Source: Clostridiales bacterium (GTDB taxonomy: Bacteria > Bacillota > Clostridia > Christensenellales > Pumilibacteraceae). From it: a DNA stretch of 64,000 nt. A program made the translations under genes and the position numbers. The stretch is taken from NCBI GenBank assembly GCA_022508445.1, contig JAFLVG010000002.1, positions 222,066 to 286,065 of the forward strand. The letters are read 5' to 3'. Numbering within the stretch: the stretch's first letter is position 1; every line of letters begins with the position of its first letter. The notes beneath the pieces were generated by a model. It was not told the origin of the DNA. It made no database searches and worked only from the letters and a program-made list of their open reading frames with translations. Of this stretch, positions 17,848-27,528 are shown piece after piece.

Positions 17848-18222
17848 ATGCAGATACTTCAAAACATAGGAACTTATGCAATCGTATTTACAGTCGGGGG
17901 AGTATTGTGCGCAATTGCCGAGCTTCTTATCATTCGCACTAAACTCACTCCCGCGCGCATTCTGGTTATATTTCTTATAGTCGGCATTATTCTCGAAGGC
18001 ATAGGCGTGTACAAGTATATATTGGACGTATGCCAAGCCGGTATAAGTGTCCCGATAGTGGGATTCGGCGCGGCGCTCGCAAAAGGCTCTATCGAAATGG
18101 CAAGATCGGTCGGATTTGTAGGCGCGTTCGCGGGTGGACTTGTGAGAACGGCTTACGGCGTCGGTGTAGCTATTGTTATGAGCTATCTGGTGACGCTCGT
18201 GTTTAGTCCCAGAGCAAAATAA
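17848..18222 (+). CDS. spoVAE: SpoVAE (SpoVAEB-type) membrane protein
   Basis: A small integral membrane component of the SpoVA dipicolinate channel in the spore inner membrane. The 124 residues form about four hydrophobic segments with the family pattern PARILVIFL, EGIGVYK, GFGAALAKG and GFVGAFAGGLVRTA. AGGGAAA precedes the ATG, 1 nt after the spoVAD stop. Because the spoVA promoter normally lies far upstream, the same insertion that splits spoVAD also cuts spoVAE from its forespore promoter. Confidence 0.92.
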   Translation: MQILQNIGTYAIVFTVGGVLCAIAELLIIRTKLTPARILVIFLIVGIILEGIGVYKYILDVCQAGISVPIVGFGAALAKGSIEMARSVGFVGAFAGGLVRTAYGVGVAIVMSYLVTLVFSPRAK

Positions 18223-18261
18223 AAGTGTATCATTGCCCTAAATTATGCATATATATTATTT

Positions 18262-18939
18262 ATGAATAAAGGTTGCAAAGTCGTAAAACGCAAGCGCAGC
18301 AAACGGAAGAAATTGTTTGTTGCGCTCTTTATTTTAGGCTCGATAATCGCCGGCGTTTGTATATTCATAAAGAACAATGTAAATCCGATGATTATAACGC
18401 TATCAAACGAACGAATACGCTCGCTTACAACCGACGCCGTGAGCACTGCGGTGCTAGACGTCATGAGCAAAAATTCATCTGTGGAATATCTTTCTATTAC
18501 ACGCGACGACGAGCAAAATATAAAAAGCGTTGATATGAACACGACTGCAATAAATGAACTTGCTCAACAAATAACTCTTAAATCTCAACAGAACATAAAC
18601 GAACTGGGCAATGACGGCATAAAGATACCTATGGGATCGTTAAGCGGCGTAACGTTATTTACTGGTATGGGCCCGGACATAAACATAAAAATTTATTTGG
18701 TAGGTTCTACTCACACGCAGATAATATCCGAATTTTTGTCTGCCGGAATCAATCAAACTCTACATAGACTTTACATAAATATTACGGGCTCGGTTGCTGT
18801 TGCCGTTCCCGGGCTTCCGTCCACAATCAGAACATCGACGCAGGTTTTAATGAGCGAGCTTGTGATAGTCGGAGAAGTTCCGCCGACGTATTTGCAATCT
18901 ACGACAGTGGGCGATATGCTCGATCTTGTGGTAAAATAA
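18262..18939 (+). CDS. yunB: YunB-family sporulation protein
   Basis: A 225-aa protein with a basic N-terminus, one membrane segment (about residues 18-38) and an extracytoplasmic domain. The pattern INELAQQITLKSQQNI, IKIPMGSLSGVTLFTGMGP, and the C-terminal IVGEVPPTYL match the YunB family, a sigma-E-dependent sporulation protein in Bacillus subtilis of unclear molecular role. No ribosome site is visible before the ATG; the region just upstream is very A/T-rich and could hold a sporulation promoter, which I cannot prove. Its presence next to spoVAE supports a spore-forming host. Confidence 0.85.
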   Translation: MNKGCKVVKRKRSKRKKLFVALFILGSIIAGVCIFIKNNVNPMIITLSNERIRSLTTDAVSTAVLDVMSKNSSVEYLSITRDDEQNIKSVDMNTTAINELAQQITLKSQQNINELGNDGIKIPMGSLSGVTLFTGMGPDINIKIYLVGSTHTQIISEFLSAGINQTLHRLYINITGSVAVAVPGLPSTIRTSTQVLMSELVIVGEVPPTYLQSTTVGDMLDLVVK

Positions 18940-18962
18940 ATGAAAATATTGCGTAAAATCAT

Positions 18963-18991
18963 TTGCGCAAAGCATTATGATGTGTTACAAT
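18963..18991 (+). promoter_or_regulatory. Promoter of the pheST T-box leader
   Basis: TTGCGC (18963-18968) and TACAAT (18986-18991) are spaced by 17 nt. The predicted start near 18998 places the whole T-box leader in the transcript. Confidence 0.6.
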
Positions 18992-18997
18992 AAGATA

Positions 18998-19215
18998 AAG
19001 TTAGATGCGTTTGAGTGCGGCACAAGAAAAGGCGCGCCGACAGAGAACCGTCCTTGGCTGAAAGACGGTATGCGCCATAAGATATTCACCGCACGAGCAC
19101 TGTTACCGAAATAGCAGTAAGTAGCAGCGTATGCCGCGTTATGAGCAAAATCGAGTACCCAATTCGGGTGGTACCGCGTTATGTATGACGCCCCGATGCC
19201 TTTCGGGGCGTTTTT
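18998..19215 (+). promoter_or_regulatory. T-box riboswitch (tRNA-Phe sensing) upstream of pheST
   Basis: The leader reads the charging state of tRNA-Phe and lets transcription into pheS proceed when uncharged tRNA binds. Stem I closes between 19015-19020 (GTGCGG) and 19089-19094 (CCGCAC). A UUC Phe specifier followed by A lies at 19085-19088 on the 3' side of stem I, the expected place. The conserved T-box element GGGTGGTACCGCG is at 19166-19178; its UGGU should pair with the ACCA end of tRNA-Phe. The terminator stem is 19189-19196 with 19203-19210, followed by five T. Confidence 0.92.
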
Positions 19216-19235
19216 ATTTATCAATCGGAGGAAGT

Positions 19236-20255
19236 ATGAAACTCAACGAAATAAGAGATGAAGCCCTATGCAAGCTGAAAGCAATGCACGCCAAATCGGA
19301 GCGCGATCTTGCCGCTTTAAAGACTTATTTATTCGGTAAAACCGGTGTGTTGACCGAGCTTATGAAGTCGCTCAAAGATCTGCCGCCCGAAGAGAAACCG
19401 CAGGCAGGTAAGGCGATTAACGATTTGCGCGTCGAATTGATTGCTAAGTGCGACGAGAAGGAGAAAGAGTTACATCGGCTTGCAATCGAAGAAAAGCTCA
19501 TTTCGGAAAGCATCGATCTCTCGATAGATCGGCCCGACCATGCAATCGGATCGCGGCATCCGCTTAATCAGATTCGTAAACGCTTAACCGATTACTTTAT
19601 CGGTAACGGATACATCGTTTACGACAGCCCGGAGATAGAAACCGATTACTATAACTTCCAAGCATTGAATGTTCCGCCCGATCATCCTGCTCGCGACATG
19701 CAAGATACGTTCTTCATAAACGACAATATTCTTCTGCGCACGCAAACATCGAGCGGTCAGATTAGACTTATGGAAAAGTTCAAGCCACCGATAAAGATGA
19801 TTTGCCCGGGGCGTGTTTTTCGTAATGACGACGATTCGACGCACTCGCCGGTTTTCCATCAAATGGAGGGGCTTGTCGTCGATAAGAACGTCACGCTTTG
19901 CGATTTGAAAGGCACTCTCGAAGGCTTCGCAAAATTCATTTTCGGCGAGCAAACGACAATACGTTTCCGTCCGAGCTATTTCCCGTTTACTGAGCCGAGC
20001 GTTGAGGTGGACGTTTCTTGCTTCAACTGTCACGGTAGCGGTTGCAGGGTGTGCAAAAACACGGGCTGGATAGAAATTCTCGGCGCCGGCATGGTCAACC
20101 GCAAGGTCCTCGAAAATTGCGGAATCGATCCCAACGAATACCAAGGTTTTGCATTCGGCATGGGGCTTGACAGAATCACGATGATTCAATGCGCAATCAA
20201 CGATATTAAAATGCTATGGGAGAACGACGTGCGCTTTTTGCACATGTTCAAGTAG
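19236..20255 (+). CDS. pheS: Phenylalanyl-tRNA synthetase alpha subunit
   Basis: The catalytic subunit of the heterotetrameric enzyme that charges tRNA-Phe. It has an N-terminal coiled coil (about 1-90) and class II core motifs: HPLNQIRKRLTDYF, GRVFRNDDDSTHSPVFHQMEG and GFAFGMGLDRITMI. It has 339 aa. GGAGG precedes the ATG at 19236; an in-frame ATG at 19131 lies inside the T-box leader and is rejected. Expression is expected to be controlled by the T-box. pheT follows after 9 nt. Confidence 0.97.
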   Translation: MKLNEIRDEALCKLKAMHAKSERDLAALKTYLFGKTGVLTELMKSLKDLPPEEKPQAGKAINDLRVELIAKCDEKEKELHRLAIEEKLISESIDLSIDRPDHAIGSRHPLNQIRKRLTDYFIGNGYIVYDSPEIETDYYNFQALNVPPDHPARDMQDTFFINDNILLRTQTSSGQIRLMEKFKPPIKMICPGRVFRNDDDSTHSPVFHQMEGLVVDKNVTLCDLKGTLEGFAKFIFGEQTTIRFRPSYFPFTEPSVEVDVSCFNCHGSGCRVCKNTGWIEILGAGMVNRKVLENCGIDPNEYQGFAFGMGLDRITMIQCAINDIKMLWENDVRFLHMFK

Positions 20256-20264
20256 GAGGAATAT

Positions 20265-22640
20265 ATGAAATTACCTTTGAGCTGGTTAAGAGAATATGTA
20301 GATATCGGAGATATCACTCCGCAAGAGCTTTCGGACAAGCTTCTGTCTATCGGGTTTGAAGTCGAAGAAATCATCATGCCACGTAACGATGTGAAAGGCG
20401 TTGTAGTGGGGAAAGTCCAACAAATCGTTCATCACGACAATTCCGATAAGCTGTGGATTTGTCAAATAGATATCGGCGCAGGCGAGCCTGTGCAAATAGT
20501 AACGGGCGCACAAAACGTCAAGCAGGGCGATCTTGTTCCTGTCGCAACCGTCGGCGCGGTGTTGCCGAGCGGAATGAAGCTCGCTGCGGCTAAACTTCGC
20601 GGAGTGGACAGCTACGGCATGTTGTGTTCGGGCGCGGAGCTTGCAGTAGGCGACGATATTGTTGACGGCGCGAGTGTTGACGGGATATTGATACTGCCGA
20701 CGGATAGCGTTGTCGGCGACGATATTTTGCATTCGTTTGGGTTAGACGATGCGGTTTTGGATGTTTCAATTACGGCAAACCGTCCCGATTGTCAAGCTAT
20801 TGTCAATATTGCGCGCGAAATTTCGGTGCTTTTGAACAAAAAATTCAAAATGCCGAAATTGACATACAAATGCTACGGTCAGGATAATGCCATTCCGCCC
20901 GTGGAAATCATCGAAAAGAATCTTTGCAGTCGTTATATCGGCCGCGTGATTCGCGACGTAAAAATAGAACGTTCGCCCAAATGGATGCGCGACAGATTGA
21001 GAATGTGCGGTATACGCCCGATAAATAATCTTGTCGATATTACCAACTATGTTCTTTTGGAGATAGGTCAACCCTTGCACGCATTTGATCGTAAATTCAT
21101 ATGCGACCGTGTTCTGATAAGAAAAGGTAAGAGCGGCGAAAAGATGACCGCGCTCGACGGCAAAGAATACTGTGTTGACGATGCGCTTGTAATTGCCGAC
21201 AACGAAAAGCCGCTTGCAATCGCCGGCATAATGGGCGGCGAATTTACAAGTATTTTCCCTGACACAAAAGACGTGTTCTTGGAGGCGGCGCGTTTTGAGC
21301 GTAGCAACATTCGGCGCACGTCGCGAAAAATCGGACTGCGTTCCGACTCGTCCGCACGCTATGAAAAAGGCGTCGATTGGCAGTCTGTGGAGCTCGGCTC
21401 CAATAGAGCGCTGGCGTTAATCGATATGCTCAAATGCGGGAAAATTTGTGAAAACCGTGTTTGCGACGGAGTCAGTGAGCCCACTCAAAAGGTTATCGAA
21501 ACCTCAAAGCAAGAAATTTGCTCGCTTCTCGGCATAGATATCGACCAAAAAGTGATAATTTCCATTCTCAAAAAGCAAGACATATCGGTTTCGACTGTCG
21601 GCAAAAAAATGATTTGCAAAATTCCGCTCGTTCGCGAGGATATTGACGGATATGCCGACCTTGCCGAAGATATTATGCGCTTCTACGGCTACGATAACAT
21701 CATTTCGACGTATTCCGAAAATACCCACCAAACGAAGGGCGGGTTAAGCATACACGACGACAACGTCGAAAATCTCAAAGAAACTATGCGCTCGCTCGGC
21801 GCCGACGAAATTCTGAATTATTCGTTTATATCTCCCGATGCGGCGGATAAGCTTTTGTTAAGAAACGATGATGCTTTGCGCCAATGTATTGCGCTTAAAA
21901 ATCCTTTGAGCAGAGATATTTCGGTTATGCGCACACAACTCGTTTCGTCCATGCTCGCTGTGATGTCGCGCAACTGCGCGCGCAAAAATAATACGTTGCG
22001 CTTCTATGAACTTGGAAAGGTGTTTATCGCTAAAAGCCTGCCGCTCACAGAGCTTCCGCAAGAGCGCGACGTTCTTTGCGTGGCAATATGCAATGACGGT
22101 GATTTTTACACGCTGAAATCAATAGTATCCGAGGTCGCATCGTTATTCGGCAATTTCGAATATTGCGAGGCAAGCGCTTCGTATCTTCATCCCAAACAAA
22201 GTTTGCGCATAGAAGGGCAAGGGCTTTGCGGCGAATTCGGAAAAATTCATCCGCTCGTTTGCGAGAATTTCGATTTGCCGAGTGATGTATATGTAGCGCA
22301 TATCGACGTAACCGACGCGCTCAATGCGCCCATTCGGCTTGCGCAGTACACACCCATTTCCAAGCTCCAACCTGTTGACCGCGATCTTGCGCTCGTGGTC
22401 AAAAAGGACGTAGCCGTGGGTTTAATGCTCGGCGAGCTTAAAGAGGTAAATCCTTATATTTCGCAGGTCAAACTTTTTGACATTTATGACGGCGAGCAGA
22501 TAGAGCAAGGCTATAAGAGCGTGGCGTTTTCTATGCGTTTACAGCCTACCGAAGCAACATTTTCAGATAACGACATAAAAAATATCGTGAACAGCGTTAT
22601 TGAAACCGCACAGAATAAATATGGAGCGAAACTGCGCTGA
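20265..22640 (+). CDS. pheT: Phenylalanyl-tRNA synthetase beta subunit
   Basis: The beta subunit that binds tRNA and edits Tyr-tRNA-Phe. At 791 aa it has the full domain order: an N-terminal EMAP/OB tRNA-binding domain (about 40-150), B3/B4 editing and B5 domains, a class II-like catalytic fold without activity, and a C-terminal ferredoxin-like anticodon-binding domain (about 695-791, PISKLQPVDRDLALVV). AGGAGG precedes the ATG. The stop shares 1 nt with the next start. Confidence 0.97.
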   Translation: MKLPLSWLREYVDIGDITPQELSDKLLSIGFEVEEIIMPRNDVKGVVVGKVQQIVHHDNSDKLWICQIDIGAGEPVQIVTGAQNVKQGDLVPVATVGAVLPSGMKLAAAKLRGVDSYGMLCSGAELAVGDDIVDGASVDGILILPTDSVVGDDILHSFGLDDAVLDVSITANRPDCQAIVNIAREISVLLNKKFKMPKLTYKCYGQDNAIPPVEIIEKNLCSRYIGRVIRDVKIERSPKWMRDRLRMCGIRPINNLVDITNYVLLEIGQPLHAFDRKFICDRVLIRKGKSGEKMTALDGKEYCVDDALVIADNEKPLAIAGIMGGEFTSIFPDTKDVFLEAARFERSNIRRTSRKIGLRSDSSARYEKGVDWQSVELGSNRALALIDMLKCGKICENRVCDGVSEPTQKVIETSKQEICSLLGIDIDQKVIISILKKQDISVSTVGKKMICKIPLVREDIDGYADLAEDIMRFYGYDNIISTYSENTHQTKGGLSIHDDNVENLKETMRSLGADEILNYSFISPDAADKLLLRNDDALRQCIALKNPLSRDISVMRTQLVSSMLAVMSRNCARKNNTLRFYELGKVFIAKSLPLTELPQERDVLCVAICNDGDFYTLKSIVSEVASLFGNFEYCEASASYLHPKQSLRIEGQGLCGEFGKIHPLVCENFDLPSDVYVAHIDVTDALNAPIRLAQYTPISKLQPVDRDLALVVKKDVAVGLMLGELKEVNPYISQVKLFDIYDGEQIEQGYKSVAFSMRLQPTEATFSDNDIKNIVNSVIETAQNKYGAKLR

Positions 22641-24751
22641 TGCAGATAGTAGCGCCTGCCGGAAATTTTGCCGGATTGCGCGCAAGCGTCAATGCCGGTG
22701 CCGATGCGGTGTATCTGGGTATGCCGCTTTTCGGCGCGCGCGCAAAAGCGGAAAATTTCGATGACGAAGCGCTTAAAGAAGCCGTCGATTTTGCGCATCT
22801 TTACGGCGTTAAAGTTTTTGTAACACTTAACACTCTTATTAAAGACGTTGAAATGAACGAAGCAGCGCAAATGGCGGAGCGAGCGTACAAAATAGGTGTT
22901 GATGCTGCAATAGTTCAAGATATTCGATTTATTGAAGTATTGAAAAAAAGACTGCCGGATTTTACTCTGCACGCCAGCACGCAAATGGGAATACACAATG
23001 CCGCCGGCGCGGAAATTCTAAAAGACCTGGGAATTAAACGCGCTGTTTTGTCGCGTGAAACATTGCCGACGGACATCAAAGAGATAAAAAAGACGGGTAT
23101 CGAAATCGAGTACTTCGTTCAAGGCGCACTGTGCGTGTCTTTTTCAGGCAACTGTTATTTTTCGTCACTAGCCTCGTCGTACAGCGGAAACCGCGGAAGA
23201 TGTATGCAATTATGCCGCAAGCCGTATGTTTGGCACGGGAATAGCGGTTATTATCTTTCCGCAAAGGATCTGTGTATGTACGATAAGCTCAAAATGCTCG
23301 AAGATCTTGGTGTGGACGCAATCAAAATAGAAGGGCGAATGAGGTCGGAAGAATACGCACACCGTTCGGTCAGCGTATATAAGTCCGACATGCCGACGGA
23401 AAAAGCGGTAGAGGCGCTTAAATCGGTCTTTAACAGAGGAGATTACTGTGACGGGTATTTGAGCGAAAACGCACAGTTTCGTGTCATATACCCACAATCT
23501 CAATCAAATATAGGGCGTTTTGTCGGTAAAATCGTCAGAGTACAAGGAAATAAAGTGTTTGTGAACGGTTTTTCGCCCAAAACGAATGACGGGTTCAAAA
23601 TACTGCGCAATAAGAATGAACTGTGCGGCGCTTCGGTATTAGGCGGCAATATTACGGCGAGCGGAAAGTGTCAAGTAGGCGATGAGCTTCGACTTACATT
23701 TGATAGTGCCGTTACCGAGCAAATGAAAAATGCCGAGCGCCCGATTGCTGTCGATGTCGCCGTTAAACTGCAAGTCGGAAGCGAGCCGAATGTAAGTGTT
23801 TCTTCGGGCAATACGTCGGTATCAATCAACGGTGAGTTTATTCCGCAAAAGGCTTTTTCGCGCGCAATAACGACCGGTGACGTAAAGCGCGCATTTGAGA
23901 AATCGTCTGATTTTCCTATCAAAGCAAACATTTCCGTAGATATGGAAGACGAAGTGTTTATGCCTATTTCTGCGCTTAACGAATTAAGGCGCAGGGCTTA
24001 TTCCGCGCTTAAATCGCAAATTTTTAACGACTATAAAATAAAGCGAAGTCAAGATAAATTTGTCGGGCTTGACTATAACAGGTTTGACGGCAATGGCAAG
24101 ATACTTATGGTAGAAAGCGGCGAGCAAATCGACGGCAACATCATAAGCAAAATCGACTACTTGGTGTTAAATCCGATCGACTATGCGAATTTCGATATAC
24201 CGAATATTGATAAGCCTATTCTGTTGAATATGCCGGTCACTATGCGCGGAAAAGACAAAGATATTCTCATGCGTACTATATCTCGCGAAGAGATTTACGG
24301 CGTAATTTCCAATAATCTGTACACACTCGATATCACAGACAAACCGATTTTGCTGGGGTGCGGACATAATATAATAGGCGATACGTATTTGCCGCATATT
24401 CGTTCGTTTGAGGCTGACACAATCGGCAACGGATTTGCATACGTTTTCGGTTATGCGCCGCTTATGACGTTGTGCCATTGTCCGTACGGAAAATGTGTTA
24501 ATTGCGATGGCCGTGATACGCTCACCGATGAGCGCGGAAGAAAATTCGCATTGCGTCGATACCGCATCGATAAGTGTTATTGGCAACTGCTGAATTGCGT
24601 TCCGCACTATTTGACTGCTAAGGACACTGCCATGACAGAAAATTTGTTTTACGATTGCACGGCTGTCGATAAAAACACTATATTAAGTGTGTTAAGCGGC
24701 AAATATTCGGGCGAATATACGCGCGGAAACATGAACAAGGGATTAAAATAA
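22640..24751 (+). CDS. U32-family protein (DUF3656 type), likely RNA hydroxylation
   Basis: A 703-aa U32 'peptidase' family protein. Related members TrhP/RlhA are now tied to RNA hydroxylation (tRNA ho5U34 or 23S C2501) rather than proteolysis, so that role is inferred. The N-terminal barrel (about 1-290) has the family signature EYFVQGALCVSFSGNCYFS with GNRGRCMQLCRKPY, whose cysteines may bind an Fe-S cluster. A DUF3656-like middle region follows, and a second cysteine group (CHCPYGKCVNC) lies near residue 615. It overlaps pheT by 1 nt and mutS2 by 1 nt. Confidence 0.85.
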   Translation: MQIVAPAGNFAGLRASVNAGADAVYLGMPLFGARAKAENFDDEALKEAVDFAHLYGVKVFVTLNTLIKDVEMNEAAQMAERAYKIGVDAAIVQDIRFIEVLKKRLPDFTLHASTQMGIHNAAGAEILKDLGIKRAVLSRETLPTDIKEIKKTGIEIEYFVQGALCVSFSGNCYFSSLASSYSGNRGRCMQLCRKPYVWHGNSGYYLSAKDLCMYDKLKMLEDLGVDAIKIEGRMRSEEYAHRSVSVYKSDMPTEKAVEALKSVFNRGDYCDGYLSENAQFRVIYPQSQSNIGRFVGKIVRVQGNKVFVNGFSPKTNDGFKILRNKNELCGASVLGGNITASGKCQVGDELRLTFDSAVTEQMKNAERPIAVDVAVKLQVGSEPNVSVSSGNTSVSINGEFIPQKAFSRAITTGDVKRAFEKSSDFPIKANISVDMEDEVFMPISALNELRRRAYSALKSQIFNDYKIKRSQDKFVGLDYNRFDGNGKILMVESGEQIDGNIISKIDYLVLNPIDYANFDIPNIDKPILLNMPVTMRGKDKDILMRTISREEIYGVISNNLYTLDITDKPILLGCGHNIIGDTYLPHIRSFEADTIGNGFAYVFGYAPLMTLCHCPYGKCVNCDGRDTLTDERGRKFALRRYRIDKCYWQLLNCVPHYLTAKDTAMTENLFYDCTAVDKNTILSVLSGKYSGEYTRGNMNKGLK

Positions 24752-27066
24752 TGAACGTTTATCAAAATCTCGAATTCGATTTGATTCTCGATAAGGTTGC
24801 TAAGCTCGCTTCTTTCGAGCTTGTTTCCGAGTGCATTCGCAAACTTATTCCGTCCAGCGATATCGAAACGGTAAATAAATTACTCACGCAAACAGACGAT
24901 GCTCTTACTGTTTTGGCATCAAGTAAGCCCAACTTAGCGTTTGAAAGTATTTCGGAGATTTTGGAAAAGGCCAAAGTCGGATCTTCGCTCAATCCGAGCG
25001 AATTTCTCAAAATCAAAGCGTCGATCTCGGCATTGCGCTCGCTTAAATCTGCCGTGGAAAATACCGACGGTTGTGATTCTCTTAAAGACATCACCGCGTG
25101 GGTGCGCGTTTGTGACGATTTGGACTATGAAATAGGACGGACTATCGAAAACGAAACGGAAGTTAAAGACGGAGCTAGCGAAAAATTATCTTCGCTTCGT
25201 CGTGCTATTTTGCGGTCAAATGCGCGGCTTAAAGAAAAGCTCGACGGCTTTACGCGCAGGAGCGAATTCAGCAAATACCTGCAAGATAATATAGTGACTT
25301 TGCGCGGCGGACGGTATGTTTTGCCGGTAAAATCTGAATGCAGATCAAGCGTCAAGGGGCTTGTACATGATGTTTCTTCAACAGGCGCGACAGTATTTAT
25401 CGAGCCTTTTTCGATAGTAGAAGCGAATAATGAGCTAATCACTCTGAAAACGGAAGAGGCGAACGAAGTCGAGCGAATACTGTCCGAACTCAGTAAAAAA
25501 GTAGCTTCGAATTCTTCGGAGCTGTATACAGGACAGGATGTGTTGGTGCGTTGCGGCGTTATTTTTGCAAAAGCGGAATACGCCAAACAGCTTAACGCAT
25601 GCAGACCTAAAATAAACGATGACGGTCGGATTTTACTGTTGCAGGCGCGTCATCCGTTGATTTCGGAAAGTACAATTGTTCCCGTAGATATCTCATTGAC
25701 GGATAAGCGCATTCTTCTTATTTCGGGCCCGAACACAGGCGGCAAAACAGTTGCGCTCAAAACTGTCGGACTGTTTGCCATGCTTGCGGCTGTCGGAATG
25801 TTTTTGCCGACTGCCGACGGGAGCGAAATAAGCGTGTTCGATAAATTCTATTGCGATGTCGGCGACTCGCAAAGTATTGCTCAATCGTTGAGTACATTCT
25901 CGGCGCACGTTAAAAATCTTGCCGAAATCACTGCCGACATGAACGACAAATCGTTGGTTCTGCTTGACGAAGTAGGCGACGGTACGGATCCCGACGAGGG
26001 CGCAGCGCTTGCGATAGCTATTTTGAAAAAAATAATTTCCGCGCGTTCGACCGCGGTCGTTACAACGCATTTCAATTCCGTAAAACAATTTGCGATGGCA
26101 TGCGACGACATTTCCAATGCAAGCATGCAGTTTGATAATATAAATTTTAAACCTACGTATAAACTTGTTCAGGGCGCGTCCGGATCGAGCTATGCACTTG
26201 AAATAGCGGAAAGTATAGGTCTTGGCTGTGACATTATATCGGACGCGCGCGCGGCGTTAAGCGCAGAAAAGGTTGCGTTCGATACAGTAATGCGCGAGGC
26301 CGAAAAGCTACGAAACGAATTGTATGAAGAAAAAGAAAAATGCGCGCTTCTTCACAGAGAAGCAGAGGAAAACGCGCAAAAAACTCGCAAGATTAAACAG
26401 GATTACGAGAACAAGCTTGCGGAAATTAACGAGAATGTACGGGCTATAATCAAAAGACAGGCTGATGAATATTCGGAAAAAGCGGAAAGAATAATCGAAC
26501 AAATTAAAGAACAATTAAAAAACCGCGACGATGCCGCGTTGTTTGCCGCACGCAGGGCCGCAAAATCAATTGGCGACGGCATACCGTCCGATGAAATTAA
26601 GCCGATAGCCAGCGAATTGCCTCTTGATCTAAACAATATTTCCGTAGGAACGCGCGTTTATGTTTCGGGATTGAATAAAGACGGAGTTATTGCGAGCGCA
26701 GTTCGCGGCAACAAGGTGGTTGTCGCCATCGGTTCGATTAAAACAGAAGTACCTATTTCTTCGCTTTCGCTTATTGCTTCCGAAAAGGCAAAAACGACGC
26801 GGGCAAAAATCAAAAATGACCGCGAACCCGAAAACAGAGAAATAATGCTGCTTGGATCTACTGTGGACGAAGCGACGCAGGTGCTTGACGGGATATTGCC
26901 AGATATTGCGCCGAGAAGCGTTCTTCGCATTGTTCACGGCAAAGGAACGGGTGCGCTCGGCAAGGGCATTCAAGCGTATTTAAAGCGCCAACCTCGCGTT
27001 AAAACTTTCAGATACGGAAGATACGGCGAGGGCGATACGGGCGTCACAATTGTCGAGATAAAGTAA
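24751..27066 (+). CDS. mutS2: MutS2 ATPase/endonuclease with Smr domain
   Basis: MutS2 is linked to suppression of homologous recombination and, in Bacillus, to rescue of collided ribosomes. The 771-aa protein has the MutS2 core, Walker A GPNTGGKTVALKT near residue 327, Walker B LVLLDEVGDGTDPDEGAAL, a long coiled coil (about 500-600) and a C-terminal Smr domain (about 700-771, IVHGKGTGALGKGIQAYL). It is last in the pheST run and converges with a minus-strand gene 12 nt beyond its stop, with no visible terminator. Confidence 0.96.
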   Translation: MNVYQNLEFDLILDKVAKLASFELVSECIRKLIPSSDIETVNKLLTQTDDALTVLASSKPNLAFESISEILEKAKVGSSLNPSEFLKIKASISALRSLKSAVENTDGCDSLKDITAWVRVCDDLDYEIGRTIENETEVKDGASEKLSSLRRAILRSNARLKEKLDGFTRRSEFSKYLQDNIVTLRGGRYVLPVKSECRSSVKGLVHDVSSTGATVFIEPFSIVEANNELITLKTEEANEVERILSELSKKVASNSSELYTGQDVLVRCGVIFAKAEYAKQLNACRPKINDDGRILLLQARHPLISESTIVPVDISLTDKRILLISGPNTGGKTVALKTVGLFAMLAAVGMFLPTADGSEISVFDKFYCDVGDSQSIAQSLSTFSAHVKNLAEITADMNDKSLVLLDEVGDGTDPDEGAALAIAILKKIISARSTAVVTTHFNSVKQFAMACDDISNASMQFDNINFKPTYKLVQGASGSSYALEIAESIGLGCDIISDARAALSAEKVAFDTVMREAEKLRNELYEEKEKCALLHREAEENAQKTRKIKQDYENKLAEINENVRAIIKRQADEYSEKAERIIEQIKEQLKNRDDAALFAARRAAKSIGDGIPSDEIKPIASELPLDLNNISVGTRVYVSGLNKDGVIASAVRGNKVVVAIGSIKTEVPISSLSLIASEKAKTTRAKIKNDREPENREIMLLGSTVDEATQVLDGILPDIAPRSVLRIVHGKGTGALGKGIQAYLKRQPRVKTFRYGRYGEGDTGVTIVEIK

Positions 27067-27078
27067 GCGAAAAACGTA

Positions 27079-27528
27079 TTATTTATAAATCGAATAGCCG
27101 TAAGCTAGTACGTCTATTTCGCGTTTGTCGATTTTACAATTATTGAGTAAGTCAAGTGAAATAACGTAAACGATGTAGTTGGTTTTACGCATATTCAGCG
27201 CTTTGGTTTGCTCGTAAGTATCTGCGAGTACTTGTTTTGCATACTCGTCGAAATTGTCCTCGATAGGGAAGAACGCGCTGTCCACTGTTGTGTACAGTGA
27301 CTTATTGTTACGCCTGATTGTAGAAATAATCTTGTCCGCCGAAAACGGCGTTATATTTTTGTTAAAATAAATATTCAAAACAACGCAATCGCAAATGACT
27401 GTGCTTGACAGATAGTGCATACTGCGAAAATGTTTTCCGACAGTTTCAGCCGCTCGCACCCAAAGACTGCTGTTATGAGCGGCTTCCGCGATTTTAAATA
27501 GTGTTTCTTCGGTAAATTCGGTGTTCAT
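27079..27528 (-). CDS. Hypothetical protein downstream of tmcAL
   Basis: A 149-aa protein I do not recognise. It has no signal peptide or long membrane segment; there are two cysteines in a hydrophobic mid-region (VICDCVVLNIYF) and one near the end. Its start overlaps the tmcAL stop (ATGA, 27525-27528), so it is almost certainly co-translated with tmcAL and real. No function is proposed. Confidence 0.7.
   Translation of the reverse strand: MNTEFTEETLFKIAEAAHNSSLWVRAAETVGKHFRSMHYLSSTVICDCVVLNIYFNKNITPFSADKIISTIRRNNKSLYTTVDSAFFPIEDNFDEYAKQVLADTYEQTKALNMRKTNYIVYVISLDLLNNCKIDKREIDVLAYGYSIYK

Noticed and set aside
19131..19235. Upstream in-frame start for pheS
   Set aside because: It lies inside the T-box leader, including the antiterminator and terminator; the GGAGG-preceded ATG at 19236 gives the normal PheS N-terminus.
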